Positions 35,601-44,478 are shown, counted from the first letter of the stretch. The stretch is DNA of 64,000 nt from DAOUJW01 sp965218945 (GCA_965218945.1 OZ244718.1:2418001-2482000); one strand, 5' to 3'. Numbers and translations: made by a program. The notes: generated by a model from the sequence alone, not told the origin.

Positions 35601-38600
35601 GGGCGTGGACAAAGAGCTCCTCTCTGGCGGCAGACGTCCCGCCACGAATGCGTACCGCTTGTACGGCCTGTCCTTCGTGCTCCATGCCGCGCCGCCCGCG
35701 AACAGGCCGTACGTGACCGGCGTTGAGGCGGTGGAGCCGCCAGCGAGCGGCGTGTACCGCAGCGGCGACACGATCAAGGTGGCGGTGACCTTCAGCGAGG
35801 AGGTGGCGGTGTCCGGTGCGCCGACGTTCACGCTGTTCATCGGCCGCGTCTCCGACGTCCGCAACGCAGCGTACCAGGACGCCGAAAGCACGGCGAGGCG
35901 GCTGGTGTTCACCCATTTGGTCACCAACGCCGACATTGATGATGATGGCATCTCGAGCGCCAATTCTCTGAGCCTGCCGAGCGGCGCGACCATCACGCGC
36001 AAGAACGACGACAGCGTGGCGGCGTACGTCAGAAGCATCGTCTGGGATCCGGACCTCAAGGTGAACGAGGCGCCGCGCATCACGAACATAGCGGTCACGT
36101 CCCGCAGTGTCGCCACGCCGAATCCCAACAACTACGGGCGCGGGGAGGACATCGAGTTCACGGTCACGTTCTCGGCGCCGGTGCGGGTGACTGGCGACGT
36201 CGAGTTCCGCTTCGTGATCTTGAATGCCGAGCCCCGGGCGAGGCTGGCGGACGGCGACGGGACCACCAAGCTGGTGTTCGTTTACACGGTGCGGGCTGGC
36301 GAGCGCGACTACAACGGCATTGCAATCTTCGGTTCCTCGGACCGCCGCCCTCCCTTAACGCTCACGCAAGGCCAGAGCATCACGGACGCCGTCTCGGGCC
36401 GCAACGCCGACTTGACCCACGCAGCCCCCAACTCCCTGGGCTTGCCCACGATCGACGGCAGTCTGACCGGCGCAGACGCCACCCTGTCGCGGCTGGAGCT
36501 GAGCTTGATCACCCTGGACCAGTCCTTCTCGCCCGGCGTCACCCAGTACACCGCCTCGGCGGATGCCTTCGTCGGATCCATCACGGTGACGGCCACGCCC
36601 AGCCAGAACACGCCCAACAACGAAGCCGATGTGGTTATCACTCCCCTTGATGACTTCGTAGTTCCCGGGCACCAGGTGGCGCTGGGAACGGGCGACACCA
36701 TCATCACCGTGAACGTGACCTCCACCAACGGCAGATCGATGCGGACTTACACCATCACGGTCACCCGCGAAGCTGATTCGACGCCCCCGTCGGCGTCCTC
36801 GGCGAAGGTGTCCGAGAACGGGACCACCATCGACATCGTCTTCGACGAGGACCTGGACACCAGCGGCTCGCCGCCCGCGGGGTCGGCGTTCGCGGTGACC
36901 GTGGGCACCGCGACGCCCGTCAACCCGGACAGCGTCGACTTCCACGCCACCGCCGCCACCACGGTGGTGCTGGACATGGGAACCGCCAACACCATCGCCG
37001 CGGGCGAGATGGTCAGCGTGGCTTACACCAAGCCGACCGCCAACCCGCTCAAGGACGCGGCCGACAACGAGGTGGAGTCGTTCACCGGCCAGGCCACGCT
37101 CAACCGGGCTGCCGCCGACACCAAGGTCTCGTGGGCAGCGGCGTCATATGCGGCGCTGGAGGGCCACCCGGGCACGACGGTGACGCTGGCGCTTAGCGCG
37201 GCGCCCACCGGCGACGTGACAGTGATGATCTCGTTCGAGCTGGGCGGCGGCGCGGAGGATGCGGACTACTCCGGAGTGCCGACCTCGGTCACCTTCGACT
37301 CCGCCAGCGCTCTCGACGCCGACGGCCGGCCCACCGAGAGCTTCGTCATGGTCGCCACCGATGACGGGGTCGTCGACCCCGGCGAGACCGTGACCCTGAG
37401 CTTCGGAACGCCGCTGCCCTCCGACGTAACCGCCGGTACGCAGAGCACCGCGATGGTCAGCCTGGTGGACAACGACATCCCGTTTAATTCCAGCCTGGCC
37501 CCCGCCGGAACCGCCATCGGCGACGGGTTCCGGCTGCTGTTCGTCACCTCGGGGAAACGCAAGGCCACCTCGGCGGACATCGCCGACTACAACGATTTCG
37601 TGCAGCGCGCCGCCGCGTCGGGACACGCCGATATCCAGGATTACAGCGGGCAGTTCCAGGCGCTGGCCAGCACCGCAAGCAGGACGGTAGACGGCGTGGA
37701 AATCCCGGGCGTCGACGCCCGCGACAACACGGCCACGAACCCCGATGAGGACGGGACCGGCGTGCCTATCTGGTGGCTCAACGGCCCCAGGGCCGCCAAC
37801 AACTACGACGACTTCTACGACAACACATGGGATCACCAAGACCCCGGCCGCAACCAGGCCGGCGGGGTAGTCGACTTCGGCGATAACGATAACGTGTGGA
37901 CCGGTACCGACAAGGACGGCACTGCGCGCCGGCCCCTGGGCGGGTCCGAGCCGGCGGCTTTCGGGAGACCGCCCGAATCTGAGGGGGCGCTGTTCTATGG
38001 CTTCAGTGCCGTCGACTTTCGTGAGCCTCTGTACGCCCTGTCGTATGTGCTTTACGCCGCCGCTCCCGTCGACACGCCGTATGTGACGGGGGTCGAGGCG
38101 GTTGATCCTCCGAGGAGCGCGTACCGCAGCGGCGACACCATCAGGTTGGAGGTGACCTTCAGCGAGGACGTGATGGTGTCCGGTGAGCCCACGTTCCCGC
38201 TGTCCATCGGCAACGACACCCGCCAGGCGCAATACCAGGACACCGAGAGCACCTCGAGGGTGCTCGTGTTCACCCATTTGGTCACCGACGACGACTACGA
38301 CAACGACACGAGGGGCATTTCCAACGCCGAGCTCGAGCTGGTGCTGCCCACGAACACCTCGATCACCCGCCAGGGCGACAACTCCGTGGAGGCGTACCCC
38401 GGAAGCATCGTGTGGGAGCCGGGCCTGAAGGTGAACTCGCCCCCGAAAATCACCGGCATCGAGATAACCTCCACGCCCGAGGCGGCGACGAACACCTACG
38501 GGCTTGGCGAGGACATCGAGTTCACCGTCACCTTCGACGTCGAGGTGACGGTGAACGGCGACGTCACGCTCGGTTTCTTCCTGGGGGGCGTGCAGTTCAC

Positions 38601-41600
38601 TTCAGATGGCAGGCAGGCCAGCCTGACGAGCGGCGACGGCGCCGCGCGACTGGTGTTCACCTACACCGTGAAATCGGGCGACAGCGACGACGTCGGCATC
38701 TCGGTCGGCGAGTCCGGCGACGTCTTTTTCGATCCGTTCACCCTCTTGGCCGGCCAGTCCATCACGGGTCCTCTGGGCACAGACGCCAATTTGACGCAGC
38801 CCGGGCTGGATCGCGACCCCAATCACCTCGTGGACGGCTCGCGCACCGGCGCCGACGCCAGGCTGTCGAATCTGTCGCTTGACGGGGTCACCCTTGTCCC
38901 GGCGTTCGCCGCCGGGGTCCGGAGCTACACGGCCTCGGCGGACGCCGCGGTAGACTCCACCACGGTCACGGCTGCAGCCGTGCAGAGCAGCGCCGGCGTG
39001 GACATCGACCCCGACGACGACGACAACGCCACGGGTCACCAGGTGGACCTCGCCGCTGGCGCCACCACCAGGATCACCGTTACGGTGACCGCCCCCAACG
39101 ACGCCACCGTGCGCGTCTACACCATCGACGTCACCCGCGAGGCGGCGACCGACACGACCGCCCCGTCGGTGTCGTCCGCGCAGGTGTCCGCCGACGGCAC
39201 GAGCATCGCCGTCGTCTTCAATGAGTACCTTGACACCACCGGCTCGGCGCCCGCGGCGACGGCGTTCCAGGTGACCGTGGGCACGGCGTCGGCGGTGAAC
39301 CCGGACGGCGTCGCGTTCCACGCCACAGACGCCAACACGATCACGTTGACCATGGAAAGCGCCAACCCGATAGCCGCGGGCAAGACGGTCACGGTCGCCT
39401 ACACCAAGCCGACCGCGAACGCGCTCAAGGACGCGGCCGACAACGAGGTCGAGTCGTTCACCGGCACGGATGCGCTCACCGCGGCCAACCGGCCCCTCGC
39501 CATTGTGAGCACCGGCGGGGAAATGGTCGGCATCAAGCTTGACAGGAACCTCGCCGCCGACACCCCGGTGCCCGCGGCGTCGTTCACAGTGACCGTAGGC
39601 GGCGGCACGCCCGTAAACCCGGCCAGCGTCGCGCTCAACCCCACCCTCGCCAGCTTAGTGGAGCTGACCATGGGCGGCGGCGACACGATTCCGGGGGGCG
39701 CTGAGGTGACGGTGGCCTACACCGCCCCCGCGTCGGGCGGCCTGCGCTACGGCGACGGCAACGAAGTGGAGTCGTTCACCGTGGCCGCGGTCAACCGGCT
39801 CGACGCCCCCGCAGAGGTGCGGGCCTATGCCGGCAACCAGCGGATCGACTTGGCGTGGGATCCCCCTGTGTCGGGGGCTTCGCCGTCGGGCTACCGGGTG
39901 GAGTGGAAAGCGCCCTCGGACAGTTCCTACGCCTCCACTAACCGCGCGGACGTGGCCGCGAACGTCACCCTGTACGCGATCACCGGTTTGACCAACGGCG
40001 ACCCCTACGTGGTGCGGGTGCGGCCGCTCGACAGCTCGCACGCCCTCCTCACCGATGCCGGCGACGCCGCGGAGTCGGCGGAGGTGACCGTGGGCCGGCC
40101 CAAGGCGGTGGTCAACCTGACCGTGGCGGGCCGCAATGAAGACTTCAGGGTGAGCTGGGACGCGCCGGTGGAACGCGGCGTGGGCTTCCTCCAGGACGCT
40201 GACGACCCGGTGCTGGTGTACCGCATCACGTGGAAAAAGCAGGGCCAGTCGCAGGACCTGGCGCAGTATCAGGCCCTCTGCAGGGACGGGAGGGAGAAGA
40301 CCGCGGTGAACGGTTGGTTCGAGATTACGAGCGTCACGGTCGACCCCGCCGGATTCGAATATGCGTTTCCCCAGGACGGCGAAACCTACGACTTCACCGT
40401 CGAGGCCCGGTTCCAGGCCGGCGCCAGTGTGGTGACTACGAACTGCCGCACTCAGACCGGCTTCGGCGAGGATGTCGAGGCGAGCGCCACCGCGGGCCGT
40501 GCCACGGCGTCGGAGGAAGACCATGCGGCGGTGCACACCGCGCTGGCAGCGGTGGTCGATGCCCGCGACGAGAACTGGCCGTGGCTGCGCGCCGCCTGGG
40601 CACATGTCGCCGGCCAGACGGTGCAGGCGGCCGACCTGGACCCGGGCAACGAGGGCAATACCGGGGTCGAATGCCTGACGACCAACTCGCCCGTCAACCT
40701 GGGCGGCTGCACGTTCACCCATATGACCATTGACATGGACTGGGACCTGCTGCCGCAGGAGACGTTCGCGTACGTTGCCGTTCACGAGCTGGCCCACGTG
40801 TGGACGCTGGTAAACGACCAGCACGACGAGGACACGCGGGGGCCGGTGGGCCGCGCCGTCCTGTACTTCTTCGGGCAGGAGTACAAGGGCAGCTCCGCGA
40901 TGATGGAAATATGCGCCGCGGAAACCCTGGCGGACGCGCTCACCCACGTGGCCGAGGATGTCGCGCCCGCCGCCCTGATCTATTACGGCGACCAGTGCTT
41001 CTCCGACGCCCGTACCGAGCCGACCGCGCTCAGTGAGGAAGTGGCGCTGTACGCCATGCACCCATCGGGCGCCGACCCCAACGGCGTTGACACCAAGTCG
41101 TCGTGGTTCACGGACACCTTCACCGGCGCCACGGCCAGCGCCGACGCGTGGGCCGCGGTGTCGGAAATCGAATCCAAGCGACATCGCTACCTGTTGTTGA
41201 ACCTGCTCCAGGATGAGTTCAACGGTCTCTGCTCCATCAGGGCCGCCAACAAGGCCGTGTTCGACGACGACAGCGACATCAACACCCCGTGGCAGGACGG
41301 CGGCTGCGAGCCGGACGCGCCGACCGGCGTCAGCGCCTCGACGGGCAGCGCGCCGGGCGCCGTGGACGTATCGTGGACGGCGCCGTCCAACGCGGGCGGC
41401 GCGCCCCTGCTGGGCTACACGGTGCAATGGAAGCTCGCTGCGCAGGACTGGCCGCAGGAAGGCTTGTTCAGCCCCACCCAGGAGCATGTGCTCGACGACC
41501 CTGTCGCCGTGTCCTACACCATCACCGGACTCAACGCAGGAGCGGAGCACACGGTGCGCGTGCGGGCGCGCAACAGCATCGGCGACGGCGTCTCTGCCGA

Positions 41601-44163
41601 CGAATCCGTAACCGCGGGCAGCGCCAACAGGTCCGTCCCGCCGCCGCCCAAGAACCTGCGGGCGGTCGAGGAACAGGGCGGGGTCAGGCTGACCTGGCAG
41701 CCCCCCGACGAAGCCACGGTCACCGGCTACCGCATCGAGCGTCGCCGGGCCGGCGAAGGTCTCAGGGACAACCACACCCTGGTGGAGGACACCGGCAGCC
41801 CTGACACCAGCTATACCGACGAGAGCGCGGAAGAGGGCGTGGAGTACGAGTACCGGATAAGCGCCCGCAACGAGTCCGGCCCGGGCGAAGTGTCGGACTG
41901 GGTGAGGGCCGTGCCGGAGGAGGAGCCGGTGTGGGGCGACGGCCCACCGGGAGCGCCCCGCAACCTCACCGTCGCCGCCGGAGACCGGGAGCTCACCCTT
42001 TCCTGGGACCCGCCCGCCGACAACGGCAACGCGCCCCCGACGAGATACCGCATCGAGTGGAGGATAGACGGCAAGGACTACGGCAGGTCGCAATGGGCCA
42101 CATCGGGAAACACGGCCTATACGAAGACCGACCTGGCCAATGGAGTCAAGTACGTCTTCCGGGTAAAGGCCGAGAACGGCACCGGCAACTACGGACCATA
42201 CGGACCGGCCTCGGAGGAGGTGAGCGCCACTCCCACGTCCGGCTCGGCGGTGGACCTGGGCACGCCGGTTTTGTCGAACACGAAGACCCTGCATCACGGC
42301 ATGGTGAAGCTGGACTGGGAGGACGTAGAGGACGCCGGTTGGTATGTAGTCCAGTACTACCACGTCAAAGGTGGGGAGTGGCTGGACCTGCCCACCGCCG
42401 GAGTGGACATCGCGTTCCACGGTTCGAGCGCGGTGGTGAGCAACCTGCATGGGCTCTCGTGGCTGAGGGTTCGAGCGATGAGCTGTGCGGGAGAATCGGA
42501 GTGGTCGCAGATCGAGGAGTTGTACGGGACCAACGCATCGGACTGGGAGGGCGTGCCCGTGCCGGAGGTGGAGGAGGGCGACGAGATCGAGCCATGCCCC
42601 GTGGACCTGGGCACGCCGGTGCTTTCGAACACGGAGACCCTGCATCACGGCATGGTGAGGCTGGACTGGGAGGACATTGAGGACGCCGGTTGGTACGTGG
42701 TCCAGTACTACCATGTCAAAGGTGGGGAGTGGTTGGACCTGCCCGCCGAGGGAGTGGACATCGCGTTCCACGGGTCAAGCGCGGTGGTAAGCAACCTGCA
42801 TGGGCTCTCGTGGCTGAGGGTTCGAGCGATGAGCTGTGCAGGAGCATCGGAGTGGTCGCAGATCGAGGAGTTGTACGGGACCAATGCATCGGACTGGGAG
42901 GGAGTGCCCGTACCGGAGGTGGAGGAGGGCGACGAGATCGAACCGTGCTCCGAAGACGGTGACACGACGGACAACAGCCCTGCCACGGGGGCGCCCACCA
43001 TCAGCGGGACGGCGCAGGTGGGCGAGACGCTGTCGGCGAACACGTCGGGGATCGCCGACGCCGACGGGCTGGAGAACGTCACCTTCAGCTATCAATGGCT
43101 GGCCGACAACGCGGACATCAGCGGGGCTACAGGCTTCACATACACCCTTGCCGATAACGACGAGGGGAAGGTCATTAAGGTAACGGTCAGTTTCACCGAC
43201 GACGCGGGCAACGGGGAAGCTCTGACCAGCGGAACAACAGAGGCGGTGGCGGCAGCACCCACTCCCAATACTCCCGCCACCGGCGCGCCCACGATCAGCG
43301 GCACAGCCCAGGTGGGCCAGACCCTGACGGCGGACAGTTCTGGGGTCGCCGACGCCGACGGGCTTAGCAACGTCCAGTACGAGTACCAGTGGCTTGCGGA
43401 CGACACAGCAATAGCAGGCGCTACCGGCTTGACCTACACCCTGTCAGCCGACGACGAGGGCAAGGCCATCAAGGTGCGGGTCAGCTTCACCGACGACGCG
43501 GGCAATGTTGAGACGCTGACCAGCGCGGCCACGGCAGCCGTGGCCGGTGCGCAACCCACGGAGGCGCCCGCCAAGCCCAGGGACCTCTCCGCTACGGCGT
43601 CTCACGACTCGGTGACCCTCACCTGGGAAGACCCCGGCGACGACAGCATCACCGGCTACGTAATCCTCAGGCGCGTCCGCGAGAACGATGTCGGGGGCGA
43701 CTTCAGTGAACTGGTGGCGGACACGGGCACAGCGGCGACCACCTACACCGACGACACGGTGGCTGCCGGCACCACTTACACCTACCGTATCAAGGCCATC
43801 AACGGGGCCGGAACGAGTGAACGCTCGCACTGGTTCCACATCGACACTCCGGCAGCCCCCATACCCGCCAAGCCCACGGGCTTGTCCGCCACGGCGTCCC
43901 ACGATGCCATCACTCTCACTTGGGAAGACCCCGGCGACGATAGCATCACCGGCTACGTGATCCTGCGGCGCCTCCGCTACGACGACCCCTCGGGCCACTT
44001 CGATGAGCTGGTGGCGGACACGGGCACGGCGGCGACCACGTACACCGACGATACGGTAAAGGCCAACACTCACTACACCTACCGGATCAAGGCCATCAAC
44101 GAGCACGGCGGGGTGAGCGAGCGTTCCCGCTGGTTCCACATCCAGACCCAGGAGGCCCCGTAA
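28984..44163 (+). CDS. giant secreted multidomain protein, second part (FN3, Calx-beta, SwmB, unknown domain x5, metallopeptidase)
   Basis: This frame is the same as that of 19021-28923 and I read it as the same gene after a local frameshift and repeat deletion. It starts inside an FN3 module (GDGPWSAEASETP) and continues with SwmB and FN3 modules. Five more copies of the ~190-aa unknown domain follow, each with Calx-beta, Ig/invasin-like or cadherin-like sandwiches. Next come two SwmB and two FN3 modules, a metallopeptidase-like domain with HELAH (40495-41310), three FN3, a tandem pair of 117-aa modules (42250-42951), two Ig-like modules (PTISGTAQVGxTL, WLADxxxISGATG) and two final FN3. It ends at TAA 44161 without an anchor. 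The separate start at 28984 is not biological. Confidence 0.8.
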   Translation: MPGHAGDGPWSAEASETPMAADTTAPSASSSKVSADGMSIDIVFDDDLDSTVSAPAADVFDVTVDGGTAVNPTSVDFHASDADTITLTMATADTIAAGGTVSVAYTKPASNALADAASNKVATFTGQAAPNRPAAPAVSLTAGDGKLTATWAAPANGGSTITHYDVEWKTAAQTWDEAATAGQSDTATSPYEITGLTNGIEHTVRVRAANAAGDGPWSAEASETPFSPPDAPGGLNAQVTYREVELSWNDPNNSDIESYQYRVSDDGGNNWDPDWTEIDGSGASTTSLTLSDLDHRTEYTFGVRAVVAGVSGEAASVTATPAATGVPHDWDLRPPGIATGETFRLLIVTSDTRNGESGDVDDYNDHVQDAVASGHADIQEYSSDFRALVGTRDGAAPRDNTHSNPDSDGDGEQIWWLNGPRAANDYADLYDDDGWDHTNPVRTESGGSLTYYHDDDESQSAWERFVWTGARRDGSRAGRGHLGSDQVNRAFVGVPYFMSDPIRHEVYARTLNATLRLYGLSPVFRVEAPDAPYATTAAITTDPANGTDYRAGEVVKATVTFSEDVTVTGTPQLPLRIGDEERDADYAAGDSSSTVLSFSYLVTDDDTDRDGISIDAFALKLNGGSIKRKDTNVDAALTHTRVLADDDQRVNLRPLITDIEVTSTPQATNAHDTYGLGEDIEITVTFSEAVNVTGDVAFWFGVSGQREARLKSGNGTTELVFAYTVQATDDDDNGIWIGDHTHPTNPTFDLEAGQSVVGAVSGLDALLEHDEVGQQNDHKVDGSLTGADATLSALSLSGITLDQTFTPGATAYTATTSLSSTTVTIGISQGQNGATGRIAAPPDADLNESGHQVTLDVGDTTIRVTVTSSNADSTRTYTVTVTREAATDTTAPEVSSARVVVGNATDEIHIFFDEELSRSLQLPAVSAFQVTIDGTTVNPNYVGFHTTDTKGFAVGLLSTDRIAAGAIVTVDYTKPSANALADAASNEVESFTGKDAIAAPNRPAAPVVTLSAGDGKLTASWSAPANGGSAITDYDVQWKTATQTWDEAETAGQSDTATSPYEITGLTNGIEHTVRARAKNAAGDGPWSAEASETPNSSVTQVTAEFGAANYTAIEGRGAVTITVTLSADPERSVTIPITVTENGGAGNGDYTRSATSVTIDSGDTSATFTVTATDDDVYDGDGNDESLALGFGAPLPDGVSRGTRDTATVGLIDNEVLMGSDAVPPILKVGDKFRLLFVTSGERDPASSDIADYNAFVQAAAAEGRSGIRAYSSQFRVLGSTAAVSALDNTATNYTSSNLGVPIYWLDGPRAADEYGDFYDGSWDHRDPGRDEDGDAVHFSTTDTVYTGTRANGTTSSSAPLGGDRVKVARPHTAGNEIAYGNRRDPGSRTEPFYGLSFVLHAVVPADTPYVTGVEVASPPSGGEYFAGDTIKVAVTFSEEVDVTGTPTFPLRIGSNTRNAGYQDDESTATRLVFAYVVADDDSDADGIASRGRALGVPPGSAIARQGVSTVAAYAGPIGLDTDLRVIPAVKAEFAAASYTAAEGGSAVTVKVNLDPQPAREVVITISATTNDGATGADYTLSTTSLTFDSDENTASFTVSATKDDDDDGGESLILGFESLSDAVSPGGTQDTATVILLNIPATVEVPADWDLIPSGVDTGGRFRLLFVTSDRRNAASSNIAVYNSFVRAAAAGGHDDIQAYSDHFAVLGSTGAVDARNNTGTHGGGVPIYWLNGPRAANNYRDFYDDSWDHVDPVRFESGATGHLTDDSITNRVWTGTGSDGLRAGNGSNTLGSSRPEFGSPGQFGHAGNVIAGATANPDYQGFLYGLSFVFQVAPSDDADLSDLTVNGASVPDVAACTTGCTHTVGNAAARVTVVAVKSNDNAQVAYSTTDADNGTAGHQMDLEVGNNEVTITVTAQDGVATQTYTLTIVRTALEVEFAAASYTAAEGAGAVTVTVNLSTDPERTVALPISVTPNGAGGGDYTLSTTSLTFNSGDTSAAFTVTAVDDEVLDGDVESLTLGLETLPDGWSAGTQNTTTVSLFDNEIPITSRVVPFGTAIGGAFRLLFVTSGQRNATSSDIADYNAFVQAAAAAGHADIQDYSGQFRALASTATVDAIDNTATNYTSDDRGVVIWWLTGSLDAADSYMDFYDGSWDFRDPGRDENGDSVDFQQNASGRVWTGTKSDGTASSHPLGSSTPDYGEPASGVDKELLSGGRRPATNAYRLYGLSFVLHAAPPANRPYVTGVEAVEPPASGVYRSGDTIKVAVTFSEEVAVSGAPTFTLFIGRVSDVRNAAYQDAESTARRLVFTHLVTNADIDDDGISSANSLSLPSGATITRKNDDSVAAYVRSIVWDPDLKVNEAPRITNIAVTSRSVATPNPNNYGRGEDIEFTVTFSAPVRVTGDVEFRFVILNAEPRARLADGDGTTKLVFVYTVRAGERDYNGIAIFGSSDRRPPLTLTQGQSITDAVSGRNADLTHAAPNSLGLPTIDGSLTGADATLSRLELSLITLDQSFSPGVTQYTASADAFVGSITVTATPSQNTPNNEADVVITPLDDFVVPGHQVALGTGDTIITVNVTSTNGRSMRTYTITVTREADSTPPSASSAKVSENGTTIDIVFDEDLDTSGSPPAGSAFAVTVGTATPVNPDSVDFHATAATTVVLDMGTANTIAAGEMVSVAYTKPTANPLKDAADNEVESFTGQATLNRAAADTKVSWAAASYAALEGHPGTTVTLALSAAPTGDVTVMISFELGGGAEDADYSGVPTSVTFDSASALDADGRPTESFVMVATDDGVVDPGETVTLSFGTPLPSDVTAGTQSTAMVSLVDNDIPFNSSLAPAGTAIGDGFRLLFVTSGKRKATSADIADYNDFVQRAAASGHADIQDYSGQFQALASTASRTVDGVEIPGVDARDNTATNPDEDGTGVPIWWLNGPRAANNYDDFYDNTWDHQDPGRNQAGGVVDFGDNDNVWTGTDKDGTARRPLGGSEPAAFGRPPESEGALFYGFSAVDFREPLYALSYVLYAAAPVDTPYVTGVEAVDPPRSAYRSGDTIRLEVTFSEDVMVSGEPTFPLSIGNDTRQAQYQDTESTSRVLVFTHLVTDDDYDNDTRGISNAELELVLPTNTSITRQGDNSVEAYPGSIVWEPGLKVNSPPKITGIEITSTPEAATNTYGLGEDIEFTVTFDVEVTVNGDVTLGFFLGGVQFTSDGRQASLTSGDGAARLVFTYTVKSGDSDDVGISVGESGDVFFDPFTLLAGQSITGPLGTDANLTQPGLDRDPNHLVDGSRTGADARLSNLSLDGVTLVPAFAAGVRSYTASADAAVDSTTVTAAAVQSSAGVDIDPDDDDNATGHQVDLAAGATTRITVTVTAPNDATVRVYTIDVTREAATDTTAPSVSSAQVSADGTSIAVVFNEYLDTTGSAPAATAFQVTVGTASAVNPDGVAFHATDANTITLTMESANPIAAGKTVTVAYTKPTANALKDAADNEVESFTGTDALTAANRPLAIVSTGGEMVGIKLDRNLAADTPVPAASFTVTVGGGTPVNPASVALNPTLASLVELTMGGGDTIPGGAEVTVAYTAPASGGLRYGDGNEVESFTVAAVNRLDAPAEVRAYAGNQRIDLAWDPPVSGASPSGYRVEWKAPSDSSYASTNRADVAANVTLYAITGLTNGDPYVVRVRPLDSSHALLTDAGDAAESAEVTVGRPKAVVNLTVAGRNEDFRVSWDAPVERGVGFLQDADDPVLVYRITWKKQGQSQDLAQYQALCRDGREKTAVNGWFEITSVTVDPAGFEYAFPQDGETYDFTVEARFQAGASVVTTNCRTQTGFGEDVEASATAGRATASEEDHAAVHTALAAVVDARDENWPWLRAAWAHVAGQTVQAADLDPGNEGNTGVECLTTNSPVNLGGCTFTHMTIDMDWDLLPQETFAYVAVHELAHVWTLVNDQHDEDTRGPVGRAVLYFFGQEYKGSSAMMEICAAETLADALTHVAEDVAPAALIYYGDQCFSDARTEPTALSEEVALYAMHPSGADPNGVDTKSSWFTDTFTGATASADAWAAVSEIESKRHRYLLLNLLQDEFNGLCSIRAANKAVFDDDSDINTPWQDGGCEPDAPTGVSASTGSAPGAVDVSWTAPSNAGGAPLLGYTVQWKLAAQDWPQEGLFSPTQEHVLDDPVAVSYTITGLNAGAEHTVRVRARNSIGDGVSADESVTAGSANRSVPPPPKNLRAVEEQGGVRLTWQPPDEATVTGYRIERRRAGEGLRDNHTLVEDTGSPDTSYTDESAEEGVEYEYRISARNESGPGEVSDWVRAVPEEEPVWGDGPPGAPRNLTVAAGDRELTLSWDPPADNGNAPPTRYRIEWRIDGKDYGRSQWATSGNTAYTKTDLANGVKYVFRVKAENGTGNYGPYGPASEEVSATPTSGSAVDLGTPVLSNTKTLHHGMVKLDWEDVEDAGWYVVQYYHVKGGEWLDLPTAGVDIAFHGSSAVVSNLHGLSWLRVRAMSCAGESEWSQIEELYGTNASDWEGVPVPEVEEGDEIEPCPVDLGTPVLSNTETLHHGMVRLDWEDIEDAGWYVVQYYHVKGGEWLDLPAEGVDIAFHGSSAVVSNLHGLSWLRVRAMSCAGASEWSQIEELYGTNASDWEGVPVPEVEEGDEIEPCSEDGDTTDNSPATGAPTISGTAQVGETLSANTSGIADADGLENVTFSYQWLADNADISGATGFTYTLADNDEGKVIKVTVSFTDDAGNGEALTSGTTEAVAAAPTPNTPATGAPTISGTAQVGQTLTADSSGVADADGLSNVQYEYQWLADDTAIAGATGLTYTLSADDEGKAIKVRVSFTDDAGNVETLTSAATAAVAGAQPTEAPAKPRDLSATASHDSVTLTWEDPGDDSITGYVILRRVRENDVGGDFSELVADTGTAATTYTDDTVAAGTTYTYRIKAINGAGTSERSHWFHIDTPAAPIPAKPTGLSATASHDAITLTWEDPGDDSITGYVILRRLRYDDPSGHFDELVADTGTAATTYTDDTVKANTHYTYRIKAINEHGGVSERSRWFHIQTQEAP
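40495..41310 (+). other. HExxH metallopeptidase-like domain (copy 2, intact motif)
   Basis: The sequence reads MDWDLLPQETFAYVAVHELAH, giving zinc ligands His (40783) and His (40795) with catalytic Glu (40786). A candidate third ligand is Glu 40921 in CAAETLADALTHV, 46 residues on, as in gluzincins. The domain is preceded by two FN3 modules and followed by three. It could release or process surface proteins. I cannot name the peptidase family. Confidence 0.65.
42250..42951 (+). repeat. 351-bp tandem duplication (117-aa module)
   Basis: Units start at 42250 and 42601 with GTGGACCTGGGCACGCC. Each encodes LSNTxTLHHGMVxLDWED, WYVVQYYHVKGGEWLDLP, SWLRVRAMSCAG and ends DWEGVPVPEVEEGDEIEPC. The module looks FN3-like with an acidic linker. 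Copies differ at few positions. Confidence 0.85.
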
Positions 44164-44478
44164 CTGGTATCGAGGACTGCGAGGGCGATGGAGCCCTCCG
44201 CACGAGCGACGGCAGCAAGCTGTCCGACGAGTTGGCGCCGACCGTCAGCGGTCCGGGCCGGTAGAGGGCAACGAAAAAAGTCCGCACACATGGATAAAAC
44301 AGGGAGGCCGCCGCTCTGCTTGCCGAAGGGCGGCGGCGGCCTCCACCAGGGCTCCGGGATGGGCTGACTGCGGGAGCGCAAGCGCCCGCACACGGTCCTG
44401 CCTGGGGATTCCGGACGGCCCGGACATCGCAGCGCAGTAGGAGGGAGATTGCAGCCGTCCTGCGGGAAGGACCGGACA
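44164..44478. terminator. hairpin region after the giant gene
   Basis: GGAGGCCGCCGC (44303-44314) pairs perfectly with GCGGCGGCCTCC (44333-44344), a 12-bp stem with an 18-nt loop, suitable as a terminator for the plus-strand giant gene although no U-run follows. The stretch 44263-44310 (GGGCAACGAAAAAAGTCCGC, then ACACATGG and GGGAGGCCGCCG) is repeated at 45017-45062. No gene is seen. Confidence 0.5.

Larger units (their letters stand above)
23740..38067 (+). repeat. six copies of an unrecognised ~190-residue domain
   Basis: Copies lie at about 23740-24429, 29959-30567, 32648-33186, 33919-34494, 35140-35691 and 37489-38067. The consensus runs FRLLFVTSxxRxxxSxDI, DYNxFVQxAAAxGHxDIQ, YSxxFRxLxST, DNTxTN, GVPIxWLNGPRAAxxYxDFYD, SWDHxDPxR, VWTGT and YGLSFV. 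Copies are usually preceded by Calx-beta or FN3 modules and followed by an Ig/invasin-like module (VTFSE, then F/LxLRIGxxTRxAxYQ). I do not recognise the fold; conserved Trp, Asp and Asn could make a carbohydrate- or calcium-binding site. The function is unknown. Confidence 0.75.

Noticed and set aside
39655..42771. A 1,038-codon open frame on the minus strand
   Set aside because: It is antisense to the second part of the giant gene, with no recognisable domain and composition typical of a shadow frame.
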